From assembly GCF_003325375.1 (NCBI RefSeq), contig NZ_CP030862.1, positions 5,833,501-5,897,500 of the forward strand: 64,000 nucleotides of DNA, written 5' to 3'. Positions 41,892-50,774 of this stretch are shown in pieces. Source of the stretch: Streptomyces globosus. Its GTDB lineage: Bacteria; Actinomycetota; Actinomycetes; Streptomycetales; Streptomycetaceae. Position numbers and translations under genes: made by a program. Under the pieces are notes generated by a model, which saw nothing but the letters and a program-made list of their open reading frames with translations, did no database searches and was not told the DNA's origin. The stretch's first letter is position 1, and each line of letters begins with the position of its first letter.

Positions 41892-43355
41892 CTACGGCCG
41901 CAGCTGGTGCTCGCGCGGCAGTTCCTGCTTGTCGAGCGCGGCGTCCGGCTTGGCCAGCGGGGCGGTGCGGCCCGCGTCGAGGGCCGCGGCGGCCGGGGCG
42001 ACACCGGCCCACTCCTGGATCCGCTGGGTGGCCAGCGCCCGGTCGCCGTCGCGGAGCTGGGCGACGTTGGCGCCGTGGTTGGCGCCGGGCGCAGTCATGA
42101 CGTAGCTGTCGCGGGTGCCGTAGCCGAGGCGGAACGGTTCTGCGCCCCAGGGGTCGTTCTGCCCGTAGACGAAGAGCATCCGGTTGGCGTTGTTCTTCAC
42201 CCAGTTGTCGATGTCCGCCATGGCCGCCGGCTGGAAGGCCATCGGGATGTCGCGGGGCACGAAGTTGCGCGGCGGCTGGTAGCCGTACCGGCTCAGGCCC
42301 TTCAGGTGCGGCTGCTTGATGTCGGGCGAGCCGAGCTGGGTGCCCGCCTGGTAGTAGTACGGCGTGTAGGTCGCAAGGCCCTGGTCGGCGTAGGCGGAGA
42401 AGCCGGAGATCGCGTCGATGGAGTCCCAGATCTCCTGGTCGGAGGCGGTCTTGGCGTCCGGGACGGAGCCGCAGTCGGCGAGCAGGCTGTACTGCCAGAA
42501 CGCCCACGCGTAGTCGAGGACGACGGCCTCGTAGGCCTTGTCGAGGTTGCCGACGGTGTTGAAGGTCCAGCCGTTCTCGGCGGCGGCGACCGCGTACTTG
42601 GCCTCCAGGGGGCCGCGGCGGACGAGGGCCTCGCGCTGGAGGGCGTTCAGCCGGTCGCGGCACTCCTTGGTGCCCACCTTCGCGAAGAACCGGTCGTAGG
42701 CCGAGTCCTCCTTGTTGACGACGTCGTTGGGCGCGACGTACGCGACGACTCCGTCCATGTCCCTGGGGTAGAAGCGCTCGTAGTAGGTGGCCGTCATGCC
42801 GCCCTTGCTCGCGCCCGTGGAGATCCACTTCTTGGTGTAGATCTTCTTCAGGGCGGTGAAGATGCGGTGCTGGTCGCTGGCCGCCTGCCAGATGTCGAGC
42901 TTGGACCAGTCGGCCGGGTCGGGCCGGGAGGGGTTGAAGAACCGGTACTCCATCGACACCTGGTTGCCGTCGATGATGGCCGTCGGCTCGCTGCGGCGCG
43001 GGGTGGTGTTGACGTTGTAGCCCGAGGTGAAGAAGACCGTGGGGCGCGACTCGTCCTTGTGCAGCAGGGTGAGGCGCTGCTTGAAGGTGCCCTTCCACGG
43101 CTGCCGGTGGTCGATCGGCTGCTCGTAGTTCAGTACGAAGAAACGGTAGCCGGCGTACGGCTTCTCCTCGATGAGGCTCATGCCCGGGACGGCGAGGATC
43201 CGGTCCTTGATGTCCGCGGCCGCGGCCTGCCCTGCGGTGGCAGGCGCCGCGGCGGCCGGCTCTGCGGCGGTGGCCGCCTGAGCCGTGAAGCCGGCCGTGC
43301 CCATGGTGCCGATCAGCACAGCGAGCGGCAGCAGCCGGCCAAGCGTCTTGCGCAT
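41892..43355 (-). CDS. Secreted tripeptidyl/PS-10-type peptidase (MEROPS S37)
   Basis: 487 aa. Signal peptide about 1-31, then an Ala-rich propeptide-like stretch. The alpha/beta-hydrolase core has nucleophile Ser183 in STGASKGGMTA, a late Asp in YGQNDPWGAEPF, and His in PGANHGANV. The region from PYAGYRFFVLNYEQPIDH onwards matches Streptomyces tripeptidyl aminopeptidases that trim N-terminal tripeptides from exported proenzymes and digest casein-like substrates (family knowledge). ATG 43355 has a good GGGGAGGG ribosome binding site. It is convergent with the GH3 gene and 84 bp after the small secreted protein gene on the same strand. Confidence 0.92.
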   Translation of the reverse strand: MRKTLGRLLPLAVLIGTMGTAGFTAQAATAAEPAAAAPATAGQAAAADIKDRILAVPGMSLIEEKPYAGYRFFVLNYEQPIDHRQPWKGTFKQRLTLLHKDESRPTVFFTSGYNVNTTPRRSEPTAIIDGNQVSMEYRFFNPSRPDPADWSKLDIWQAASDQHRIFTALKKIYTKKWISTGASKGGMTATYYERFYPRDMDGVVAYVAPNDVVNKEDSAYDRFFAKVGTKECRDRLNALQREALVRRGPLEAKYAVAAAENGWTFNTVGNLDKAYEAVVLDYAWAFWQYSLLADCGSVPDAKTASDQEIWDSIDAISGFSAYADQGLATYTPYYYQAGTQLGSPDIKQPHLKGLSRYGYQPPRNFVPRDIPMAFQPAAMADIDNWVKNNANRMLFVYGQNDPWGAEPFRLGYGTRDSYVMTAPGANHGANVAQLRDGDRALATQRIQEWAGVAPAAAALDAGRTAPLAKPDAALDKQELPREHQLRP

Positions 43356-43439
43356 TCACCCTCCCCTTTGTTCACTGCGGTCGCCCGTGAACCTAGCGGG
43401 GTCAACGCGGCTCTGAACAGACCCAGTTGGGACGCAGCC

Positions 43440-43844
43440 TCAGCAGAGGATCCAGCCGGACTCGGCCGATCCGGCCCCGATGCTCCCCTTTACATACACG
43501 CAGCGGTTGATCGCCCCGACCGTGACAGGTCCGGCATAGCGGGTGAATTGCCCCGTATCGCGGAGGGGGACGCCGCCGCGCGGCTGGACGGACACCGCCA
43601 TCGGCCGGCGCGCGCCCGGCGCGTCGGCCACGGCGGCCGCGCAGGCCTGCGTACGGCTCTTGTAGACGCGCACCTCACCCCCGGCGAACGGCAGGGACTT
43701 CACCAGCCGGCCCGCGCAGCCGCCGGTCGCCGCCGCCGACGCGGGCGGGGCCGCCAGCAGCCCCGCCGCACACAGCAGCAGCACCACGGGCGCCGCCCCC
43801 GCCCTGAGGACCCCCGGCCCCCGCCCCTCACGCTCCCGTGCCAT
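43440..43844 (-). CDS. Small secreted protein with four cysteines
   Basis: 134 aa. Signal peptide: basic N-terminus (MAREREGRGPG), hydrophobic core PVVLLLCAAGLLAAPP, and an Ala-x-Ala site. The mature domain of about 95 residues has cysteines in GGCAGR, TQACAAA, NRCVYV and at the last residue (GWILC), which could form two disulphides; a short beta-strand pattern (EVRVYKSR, GPVTVGAINRCVYVKGS) is visible. No family recognised. ATG 43844 has GGGGGACTGTC upstream. The very long open frame behind it is composition-driven and not coding. Confidence 0.78.
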   Translation of the reverse strand: MAREREGRGPGVLRAGAAPVVLLLCAAGLLAAPPASAAATGGCAGRLVKSLPFAGGEVRVYKSRTQACAAAVADAPGARRPMAVSVQPRGGVPLRDTGQFTRYAGPVTVGAINRCVYVKGSIGAGSAESGWILC

Positions 43845-43925
43845 GACAGTCCCCCCGATCCCCGGAACGCCGGCGCGCCCCACCCGTACCCCCGTACGCG
43901 ACACGCACAGACGTACGACGCACGA

Positions 43926-43963
43926 GCCCCCCGGAAGGTTGCTCAGTGCACGTTCCGGGGGGC
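43926..43963 (-). terminator. Hairpin downstream of the ABC exporter gene
   Basis: GCCCCCCGGAA / TTCCGGGGGGC, 11 perfect pairs around a 16-base loop, 25 bases after the ABC stop codon. Confidence 0.65.
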
Positions 43964-43987
43964 GCGGGCGGGTCCGGCAGGGCCGGC

Positions 43988-46900
43988 TCAGGCGGCGGCC
44001 GGCTCGTCCTCCCCGACGAAGGTGCGCCACAGCTCGGCGTACCGGCCGCCGCGGGCGAGGAGTTCGTCGTGCGTGCCGTCCTCCGCGACGCGGCCGCGGT
44101 CCATGACGACGACCCGGTCGGCGCGGGCGGCCGTGGTCAGCCGGTGCGCCACGACGAGCGTGGTGCGCTTGCCCGCCAGCCGGTCCGTGGCCCGGTTGAC
44201 CTGCGCCTCGGTGGCCAGGTCGAGCGCGGCGGTGGCCTCGTCGAGCAGGAGCACGTCGGGGTCGACCAGCTCGGCTCGGGCCAGGGCGATCAGCTGGCGC
44301 TGCCCGGCCGACAGGTTGCGGCCGCGGTCCGCGACGGTGTGCAGGTAGCCGCCGTCCAGGGTGGCGATCATGTCGTGCGCGCCGACCGCGCGGGCCGCCG
44401 CCTCGACCTCGGCGTCGCTCGCGTCGGGACGCCCGTAGGCGATCGCGTCGCGGACCGTGCCCGGGAAGAGGTACGGCTCCTGCGGGACCACGCCGAGGCG
44501 GCGCCGGTACGCCGTCAGGTCCAGCTCCCGCAGGTCGGCGCCGTCGGCGGTGACCCGGCCCCCCGTCGGGTCGTAGAACCGCGCCACGAGTTTGACCAGC
44601 GTCGACTTGCCGGCGCCGGTCTCGCCGACGAAGGCGACGGTCTGCCCGGCGGGTATCCGCAGGCTGATTCCGGCCAGCGCCTCGCCCTTCTCGCCGCGCT
44701 CCTGCGCGGTGCCGTACGCGAACCGGACGTCCTCGAAGGCGATCTCGCCGCGCAGCTCCCGCACGCCCCGCGGGTCGGCGGGGGCCGGTGTCGCGGTCGG
44801 TTCGCGCAGCAGTTCCTGGATCCGGCCGAGGGACACCGTGGCCTGCTGGTAGCCGTCGAAGACCTGGGACAGCTGCTGGACGGGCGCGAAGAACAGGTCG
44901 ATGTACAGCAGGTACGCCACCAGCGCGCCCAGCGTCAGCGTGCCGGCCTCGACACGGCCGGCCCCGGCGATCAGGACGGCCGCGGCCGCCCCCGACGACA
45001 GCAGCTGCACGAACGGGAAGTAGACCGAAATCAGCCACTGGCCGCGCACCCGCGCCTGCCGGTAGGCGTCGCTGCGCTCCGCGAAGCGGACCGCCCCGGC
45101 GCCCTGCCGGCGGAAGGCCTGCACGATGCGCAGCCCGGAGACGGACTCCTGGAGGTCGGCGTTGACGAGGCTGACCCGGTCGCGGGCCAGCTCGTACGCG
45201 GCGACCGACTTGCGGCGGAAGAAGACGGTGCCGACGACGAGGACGGGCAGGGTCGCGAAGACGATCAGGGCGAGGCCGGCGTCGATGACGACGAGGGCGA
45301 CGAGGATCCCGAGGAAGGTGAAGACGGAGACGACGGCGGTGACGAGCCCGGTCTGCAGGAACGTCGCCAGCGCGTCCACGTCCGTGGTCATCCGGGTCAT
45401 GATCTTGCCGGTGAGCTCGCGCTCGTAGTAGTCCAGGCCGAGCCGCTGGAGCTGGGCGAAGATCTTCACGCGCAGGGCGTACAGCACCCGCTCGCCGGTC
45501 CGGCCCGTCATCCGCGTCTCGGCGAACTGGGCCGCCCACTGGCCGACGACGACGACCAGGGCCAGCAGCGACGCCGCCCAGACCGCGCCGATCGCGGCCT
45601 GCTCGACGCCCTGGTCGATGCCGTGCCGGATCAGGACGGGCAGCAGCAGTCCGGCGGCCGCGTCCGCGGCGACGAGCCCGAGGCTGATGGCGAGCGGCGC
45701 CCAGAAGCCGTGCAGCAGGCGGCGCAGGTTGTAGCTGGACTCGGCGCCCGCGGCGCGGGACTCGTCGACGTCCGGCACGTCGTCGGCGGGCGGCAGGGCG
45801 GCCACCTTCGCGAGCAGCTCGGGCGTGGCCGGCATCCCGCCGACGGCTCCCGCCATGGTGAACACCGCCCCGGGCCCGCCGGCCGCGGCCGCGGCGGCGG
45901 GTGCGCCGGCCTTCTGCGAGCCGTCCTGCTGCCGGCGCCACAGCTCGGGCGTGATTCCGCCGGCGACGCGCCGCTTGGCGTTGACCGGCTCGGCGTCGAT
46001 CTCGGCTTCGAGCTCGATGTCCTTCTCGAAGTCCCGCTCGTACCCGGCGGCCGCGCCGGGGGCGTCGGCGGTGGGGGGCGAGCCGGCGGCGAGGGCGTCC
46101 GGGTCGGTCAGCAGCCGCCGGTACAGGGCGGAGCGGCGCTCCAGCTCCTCGTGGGTGCCGATGTCGGCGAGGCGCCCGCGGTCGAGGACGGCGATCCGGT
46201 CGGCGAGCGCGAGCGTGGAGCGGCGGTGCGCGATCAGCAGGGTGGTGCGGCCCGCCATGACGGCGCGCAGCGCCTCGTGGATCTCGTGCTCGACGCGGGC
46301 GTCGACGGCCGAGGTCGCGTCGTCGAGGAGGAGCAGGCGGGGGTCGGTGAGGATCGCGCGGGCCAGGGCGATGCGCTGGCGCTGGCCGCCGGAGAGGGTC
46401 AGGCCCTGCTCGCCGACCTTGGTGTCGTACCCGGCCGGCAGGGCTTCGACGAAGCCTTCCGCCTGGGCGGCGCGGGCGGCGGCCCGGATCTCCTCGTCGG
46501 TGGCCTCGGGCCGGCCGAAGGCGATGTTCGCGCGGATGGTGTCGGAGAAGAGGAAGGAGTCCTCCGGGACGAGGCCGATGGCGGCGCGCAGCGAGTCGTA
46601 CGTGAGGTCCCGTACGTCGTGCCCGCCGACGCGGACGGCTCCGCGGTCGGCGTCGTAGAAGCGGGGCAGGAGGAGGGAGAGCGTCGACTTGCCGGAGCCG
46701 GAGGATCCGACGACGGCGACGGTCTCGCCGGCGCGGACGGTGAGGGAGAACCCGTCGAGGACGGGCCGGGCGGGGTCGTAGCCGAAGACGACCCGGTCGA
46801 ACTCGACGGTGGCGGGCGCGTCGGCGGGCAGCTCCCGGGAGCCCTCCCGGATGGCGGGTTCGGTGTCGACGAGCTCGAACACGCGCTCGGCGCCGGCGCG

Positions 46901-47884
46901 GGCCTGCTGCCCGACGGTGAGCACCATGGCCAGCATGCGGACGGGGCCGACGAGCTGGGCGAGGTAGGTGGAGAAGGCGACGAACGTGCCGAGGGTGACC
47001 TGCCCGCGGGTGGCCATCCAGCCGCCGAGGGCCAGCATGGCGACCTGGGCGAGGGCGGGGACGGCCTGGAGGGCGGGGGTGTAGCGGGAGTTCAGGCGTA
47101 TGGTCCGCAGCCGGCCGGCGAAGAGCCGGCGGCCTGCGTCGCGCAGCTTGCCGGTCTCCTGCTCCTCCTGGCCGAAGCCCTTGACGACGCGGACGCCGGT
47201 CACGGCCCCGTCGACGACGGACGCGACGGCGGCGGCCTGGCCCTGCGCCCACCAGGTGGCGGGGAAGAGCCGCTTGCGACTGCGCTGGGCTATGAACCAC
47301 AGGGCGGGCGCCATCAGCAGCGCGACGAGCGTCAGCAGCGGCGACAGCCACAGCATGACGCCGAGGGATATGCCGAAGAGGAGGAAGTTGCCGACGGTCA
47401 TCGGCAGCATGAAGAGCAGGCCCTGGATGAGCTGGAGGTCGCTGGTGGCGCGGCCGACGACCTGGCCGGTGGACAGCTCGTCCTGGCGCCGGCCGTCGAG
47501 GCGGGCGATGGTCGCGTACATGTCGGTGCGCAGGTCGTGCTGCACGTCGAGGGCGAGGCGCCCGCCGTAGTAGCGGCGTATGTAGGTGAAGGCGTAGACG
47601 AGCAGCGCCGCGCCGACGAGCAGGCCCGCCCAGGGGGCCATGGGCTTGCTGTGGTCGCCGATGACGTCGTCGATGATGACCTTGGTGACGAGCGGGACGA
47701 GGGCCGTGACGGCCATGCCGGCGAGGGAGGAGCCGAGCGCGAGGAGCACGTTCGCCTTGTACCGCCAGGTGTAGGCCGCGAGCCGCCTGGCCCAGCCCCG
47801 GCCCTTCTCCTGCGGCCCGCCGTCCCGCCGCCCGCCGTCCTGCGGACTCTTCCCGGCTGTCTGCTCTGTCTGCGCCGCCGCCAC
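43988..47884 (-). CDS. Fused ABC exporter (TMD-NBD-TMD-NBD) with asymmetric ATP sites
   Basis: 1298 aa from GTG 47884 (GGGGAGG upstream; an alternative GTG at 47935 adds 17 residues). Two type I exporter halves in one chain, joined by a linker rich in Ala/Pro/Glu. First half: six-helix domain, Walker A GSSGSGKST near 390, signature LSGGQRQRIALARAIL, Walker B LLLLDDATSAVD. Second half: Walker A VGETGAGKST, signature LSAGQRQLIALARAEL, Walker B LLLDEATAALD. In the first NBD the catalytic Glu is Asp, and the second NBD has LSAGQ, so one composite ATP site is degenerate and the other canonical, as in heterodimeric exporters. Substrate unknown; multidrug or lipid export is typical. Confidence 0.92.
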   Translation of the reverse strand: MAAAQTEQTAGKSPQDGGRRDGGPQEKGRGWARRLAAYTWRYKANVLLALGSSLAGMAVTALVPLVTKVIIDDVIGDHSKPMAPWAGLLVGAALLVYAFTYIRRYYGGRLALDVQHDLRTDMYATIARLDGRRQDELSTGQVVGRATSDLQLIQGLLFMLPMTVGNFLLFGISLGVMLWLSPLLTLVALLMAPALWFIAQRSRKRLFPATWWAQGQAAAVASVVDGAVTGVRVVKGFGQEEQETGKLRDAGRRLFAGRLRTIRLNSRYTPALQAVPALAQVAMLALGGWMATRGQVTLGTFVAFSTYLAQLVGPVRMLAMVLTVGQQARAGAERVFELVDTEPAIREGSRELPADAPATVEFDRVVFGYDPARPVLDGFSLTVRAGETVAVVGSSGSGKSTLSLLLPRFYDADRGAVRVGGHDVRDLTYDSLRAAIGLVPEDSFLFSDTIRANIAFGRPEATDEEIRAAARAAQAEGFVEALPAGYDTKVGEQGLTLSGGQRQRIALARAILTDPRLLLLDDATSAVDARVEHEIHEALRAVMAGRTTLLIAHRRSTLALADRIAVLDRGRLADIGTHEELERRSALYRRLLTDPDALAAGSPPTADAPGAAAGYERDFEKDIELEAEIDAEPVNAKRRVAGGITPELWRRQQDGSQKAGAPAAAAAAGGPGAVFTMAGAVGGMPATPELLAKVAALPPADDVPDVDESRAAGAESSYNLRRLLHGFWAPLAISLGLVAADAAAGLLLPVLIRHGIDQGVEQAAIGAVWAASLLALVVVVGQWAAQFAETRMTGRTGERVLYALRVKIFAQLQRLGLDYYERELTGKIMTRMTTDVDALATFLQTGLVTAVVSVFTFLGILVALVVIDAGLALIVFATLPVLVVGTVFFRRKSVAAYELARDRVSLVNADLQESVSGLRIVQAFRRQGAGAVRFAERSDAYRQARVRGQWLISVYFPFVQLLSSGAAAAVLIAGAGRVEAGTLTLGALVAYLLYIDLFFAPVQQLSQVFDGYQQATVSLGRIQELLREPTATPAPADPRGVRELRGEIAFEDVRFAYGTAQERGEKGEALAGISLRIPAGQTVAFVGETGAGKSTLVKLVARFYDPTGGRVTADGADLRELDLTAYRRRLGVVPQEPYLFPGTVRDAIAYGRPDASDAEVEAAARAVGAHDMIATLDGGYLHTVADRGRNLSAGQRQLIALARAELVDPDVLLLDEATAALDLATEAQVNRATDRLAGKRTTLVVAHRLTTAARADRVVVMDRGRVAEDGTHDELLARGGRYAELWRTFVGEDEPAAA

Positions 47885-47952
47885 GTTCTGCCTCCCCGTC
47901 GTCCCCGTCGCTGCCGCCTCACCCAACGCACCCACCGGCGGATTTCATCCCG

Positions 47953-47974
47953 CCGCACCATTTCGACGGTGCGG
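47953..47974. other. Inverted repeat upstream of the ABC exporter gene
   Basis: CCGCACC / GGTGCGG with an eight-base AT-richer loop, 70-90 bases upstream of the preferred start. A possible operator; no neighbouring regulator gene was found. Confidence 0.35.
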
Positions 47975-48103
47975 ATGTGTCACGTCGGGCGCACGCGGGG
48001 CGCGGCCGTCCGCGTGAGCGCGCCCGCGGCGCCGGGGCGGCCGGCTCAGCCGTGCGGCGCCGCCCCGCGTGCGGCGTCCGGCGGGCGCGCCCATGCTGGG
48101 CGC

Positions 48104-49027
48104 ATGCCCGAGCCGCAGGAGGAGCCGCCGCCGGACGGGGGGCGCGACCGGGGGTCGGCCCTGGAGAAGGTGGCGTACGTCACGGCTCCGGCGACCGTCG
48201 TCCTCGGCCTCCTCTACTACTTCGGCCGGACGTACACCGACGCGTACTACGCCTACTTCGGCATCCCGGCGAACGACCTCCAGCTCTCCCTCCAGGCCTA
48301 CGTCGCCAGGAGCCCGACCGCCGTCTTCTTCCCGTTCTGGATGCTGCTGGTCTGCGGTCTGGTCGTGCTGCTGGTGCTGGGCGCGGTGGGCCGGGCCCTG
48401 GCGGTGCCGGGCCGCGAGGCGGTGCGCCGCAGGGTGGTGCTGTCGTTGCTGGCCGTCGGCATGCTGCTGGTCCTGGCGGGCTTCCCGGCCTTCTTCCTGG
48501 AGGGCCGGATCTCCTGGCTGCCGCAGGGGTGGGTGAGCGAGTTCCTGCCCTGCCTGATCGTGGCGCTGGGGGCGACGCTGGCGTTCTTCGCCGTCCAAAT
48601 GCACCTGGGGCGGCCCCGGCGCGACGACCGCGACCCGGGCGCCCTCACGGGCGACCGCCTGTGGCTGGCGGGCGGCGCCCTGCTGATCGGGCTGCTCACG
48701 CTCAGCCTGTTCTTCGCCATGGCGCGGTACGCGGACCAGGCGGGCAGGACCGCGGCCGTCGGCCTCGCGGCCACGGGGTGCGTCGACGACGAGTGCCCCC
48801 GGGTCATCGTCCACTCGAGGGTGCCCGTCCCCCACCACCTGGAGGACATCCATTTCACCGACAGGGGCCCGGGCATGGCGCCGTACCGGTACCAGTACCG
48901 CGGGTTCCGGCTCCTCGCGAAGTCACCGGCCCGCTTCTACCTGATCTCCCACGCCCTCTCCCGCCAGGAGCCCCGCCTGGCGGTGATCCCCGACGACGAC
49001 TCCGTCCGCCTGGAGATCAGCCCATGA
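48104..49027 (+). CDS. Four-helix integral membrane protein, function unknown
   Basis: 307 aa. After an acidic N-terminus come four hydrophobic segments: VAYVTAPATVVLGLLYYFG, then FFPFWMLLVCGLVVLLVL, VVLSLLAVGMLLVLAG and a further pair around LPCLIVALGATLAFF and LWLAGGALLIGLLTLSLFF. The C-terminal 100 residues are soluble, carry two cysteines (GCVDDECPR) and a strand-rich domain ending in VRLEISP. I do not recognise a family, although small Streptomyces proteins with the YTDAYYAYFGI motif occur next to secreted proteins. It is divergent from the ABC gene and overlaps the convergent lipoprotein gene by 11 bp. Confidence 0.72.
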   Translation: MPEPQEEPPPDGGRDRGSALEKVAYVTAPATVVLGLLYYFGRTYTDAYYAYFGIPANDLQLSLQAYVARSPTAVFFPFWMLLVCGLVVLLVLGAVGRALAVPGREAVRRRVVLSLLAVGMLLVLAGFPAFFLEGRISWLPQGWVSEFLPCLIVALGATLAFFAVQMHLGRPRRDDRDPGALTGDRLWLAGGALLIGLLTLSLFFAMARYADQAGRTAAVGLAATGCVDDECPRVIVHSRVPVPHHLEDIHFTDRGPGMAPYRYQYRGFRLLAKSPARFYLISHALSRQEPRLAVIPDDDSVRLEISP

Positions 49028-49739
49028 CCCCGTTGGGCGGGTCCTCGGTGGGAGTGGCCTCTGTGGGCGCGGCGTCCTCCGTCGGCGACGGGTCCTCGGT
49101 GGGAGTGGCCTCTGTGGGCGCGGCGTCCTCCGTCGGCGACGGGTCCTCGGTGGGAGTGACGTCCGTGGGCGCGGCGTCTCCCGTCGGCGACGGGTCGGAC
49201 GGTTCCTCGGTGCCGCCGGTGGACTCACCGGCGGTCGCCTCGCCGATGACGTCGACCGTGTAGATCTCGCCGTCGGAGGTTTCGACGGTGAGCTGTCCGC
49301 TGTAGCCGCCGGGTTCGAAGGCCACGTGCTGGATCACGACCGTGCAGCTTCCGTGGGGCGGCAGTTCGACGCCGGTGCAGTTGTCCTCCGCGAGGTACAT
49401 CTCCCCCTGGCGGAATCTCACCGACGCCCTCCTCACGGTCTCGGCCGCCGACACCCTCTGCACGGTCTGCGCCTCGCTCTTGGGGTTGGTGACGTCAAGG
49501 TGCCGGTTGACCGGCTTGCCCACGGGCGCGGTGGGCACGTGGACGGTCGGCCGGGACCGGTGGGCGCTCTCCCCCAGGAACAGCGTGTCCGAGGAGGTGC
49601 CGCTGTCGGACGGCTCCGCCGCCGTGGACGGCCCTGTGTCGGGCTCCGGGGTCGGAGCGGGTTCCTGGCAGGCGGCAAGGACGGCGGCCAACACGGTCGC
49701 GGCCGCCGCTGCGGCGAGGCTTCGGGGGATTGCGGGCAT
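49017..49739 (-). CDS. Lipoprotein with Ig-like domain and tandem-repeat tail
   Basis: 240 aa. Signal peptide with a lipobox (LAAVLAAC) and mature N-terminal Cys, so lipid-anchored on the outer face of the membrane. Residues about 60-165 form a beta-sandwich like choice-of-anchor D/ASPM-type domains, with a disulphide-like pair in DNCTGVELPPHGSC. The tail (about 180-240) consists of repeats of a 17-residue Pro/Thr/Glu/Asp unit encoded by a 51-bp tandem repeat; this extended acidic segment may act as a spacer. ATG 49739 follows GGAGG. Convergent with, and overlapping by 11 bp, the four-helix membrane protein gene. Confidence 0.8.
   Translation of the reverse strand: MPAIPRSLAAAAAATVLAAVLAACQEPAPTPEPDTGPSTAAEPSDSGTSSDTLFLGESAHRSRPTVHVPTAPVGKPVNRHLDVTNPKSEAQTVQRVSAAETVRRASVRFRQGEMYLAEDNCTGVELPPHGSCTVVIQHVAFEPGGYSGQLTVETSDGEIYTVDVIGEATAGESTGGTEEPSDPSPTGDAAPTDVTPTEDPSPTEDAAPTEATPTEDPSPTEDAAPTEATPTEDPPNGVMG
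49041..49193. repeat. 51-bp tandem repeat, three copies, in the lipoprotein gene
   Basis: Units start at 49041, 49092 and 49143. The first two are identical over all 51 bases; the third differs at a few positions. The period is a multiple of three, so copy-number changes keep the frame. Confidence 0.95.
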
Positions 49740-49858
49740 GACGGGGTCTGCGCCTCCGCTCCCGGATCGACGAGGATCGGCTCACGGGTACGCTCCCACA
49801 GCCGCCGCCCACCGCCCCGGGATCCCGACCGTGACACTGCGTCATCACCCGAAGGGCG

Positions 49859-50620
49859 TCAGACGGCGTCGAACTCGTACTCCAGGACGTACGCGGAGGA
49901 GTCGAGCGCCATCTCGTTGACCTCCACGACCCGCCGGTCGGCGTCGAACGCGGTGCGGCACACCAGCACGACGGGCGTCCCGGGCCCGAGGGCGAGCGCC
50001 TTGGCCTCCTCCGGTGCAGGCATCCGCGACCGGACCTCCTCCCGGAACCGGACGGGCCTGCGCCCGAGCTCGGCAAGCCGGGCGTAGACCCCACCGGGCC
50101 CGGTGTCCGGCTCGGCGATGCGGGTGCCGACGGTGAGGGCGGCGTCCAGGTAGGAGGTGGACACGAGGACGGGCTTGCCGTCGAGGACGTACCGTCGGCG
50201 GCGGGCACAGACACGACCACCCTCCCCTACCCCGAGCAAGGCCCCGAACCCGGGCGGTGCGGCCTCCTCCCCCACGGACAGCAGCTCGACCGACAGATCC
50301 CGGTCCTGGGAGTCGGCTTCCCAGAGGGACAGGCCCGCACCCCAGACGTCGCCCGCAAGGCGCTGGATACTGCGGCGGCGGATCAGCTTGAAGTCCCGGA
50401 CGAACACCCCGGCGCCCTTGCGGGCCTCCACGAGGCCCTCTGTCTGGAGGACGCCGAGAGCCTGGCGGGCCGTCATGCGGGCCACGCCGTACTTGGCCAT
50501 CAGGTCGTTCTCGCCGGGAAGACGGTCGCCCGGACCGTACGTGCCGTCCTGGATGGCTGCCTTCAGCTCGCCGGCAATCCGCTGGTACTTGGGCTGCCGC
50601 CCGGAGCCGTTACTCGGCAT
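49859..50620 (-). CDS. GntR-family regulator with UTRA effector domain
   Basis: 253 aa. N-terminal winged HTH: YQRIAGELKAAIQDGTYGPG, RLPGENDLMAKYGVARMTAR (recognition) and LQTEGLVEARKGAGVFV. The rest is a HutC/UTRA-type ligand-binding domain with strands around KPVLVSTSYLDAAL and GTPVVLVCRTAFDADRRVV. ATG 50620 with GGGAGGA upstream. Divergent from the HATPase gene; the intergenic region holds two copies of a TCTCTAGAGA palindrome, probable binding sites. Such GntR/HATPase pairs are frequent in Streptomyces, but the effector is not known. Confidence 0.9.
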   Translation of the reverse strand: MPSNGSGRQPKYQRIAGELKAAIQDGTYGPGDRLPGENDLMAKYGVARMTARQALGVLQTEGLVEARKGAGVFVRDFKLIRRRSIQRLAGDVWGAGLSLWEADSQDRDLSVELLSVGEEAAPPGFGALLGVGEGGRVCARRRRYVLDGKPVLVSTSYLDAALTVGTRIAEPDTGPGGVYARLAELGRRPVRFREEVRSRMPAPEEAKALALGPGTPVVLVCRTAFDADRRVVEVNEMALDSSAYVLEYEFDAV

Positions 50621-50697
50621 GCGTCCTCCCGATCATCTCTCGACATCGTAGGCGCGGAATGCAGCCGTGCTTGCTCAGCCCTACACACGATACGTGC

Positions 50698-50709
50698 ATC
50701 TCTAGAGAT
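50698..50709. promoter_or_regulatory. Palindromic operator 1 of the GntR/HATPase region
   Basis: ATCTCTAGAGAT, a perfect 12-bp palindrome, just upstream of a TTGACC (50713-50718) that could be the -35 of the HATPase gene. Confidence 0.65.
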
Positions 50710-50754
50710 AGCTTGACCGAAGGCCGCCCAGGGGGTTCACTCAAGGCATCGGAA

Positions 50755-50764
50755 TCTCTAGAGA
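50755..50764. promoter_or_regulatory. Palindromic operator 2 of the GntR/HATPase region
   Basis: TCTCTAGAGA, sharing its ten bases with operator 1, 10 bp before the HATPase ATG and probably downstream of its transcription start. Centre-to-centre distance to operator 1 is about 56 bp. Confidence 0.6.
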
Positions 50765-50774
50765 GGCGATTCGG

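Noticed and set aside
43946..48103. 1400-codon open frame on the plus strand preceding the four-helix membrane protein
   Set aside because: It is the complement of the ABC exporter gene and encodes no recognisable domain; the real gene starts at 48104.
44000..49000. Several plus-strand frames of 80-280 codons across the exporter region
   Set aside because: Ser/Arg/Ala-rich composition, no motifs, and they overlap a gene with complete ABC motifs on the other strand.
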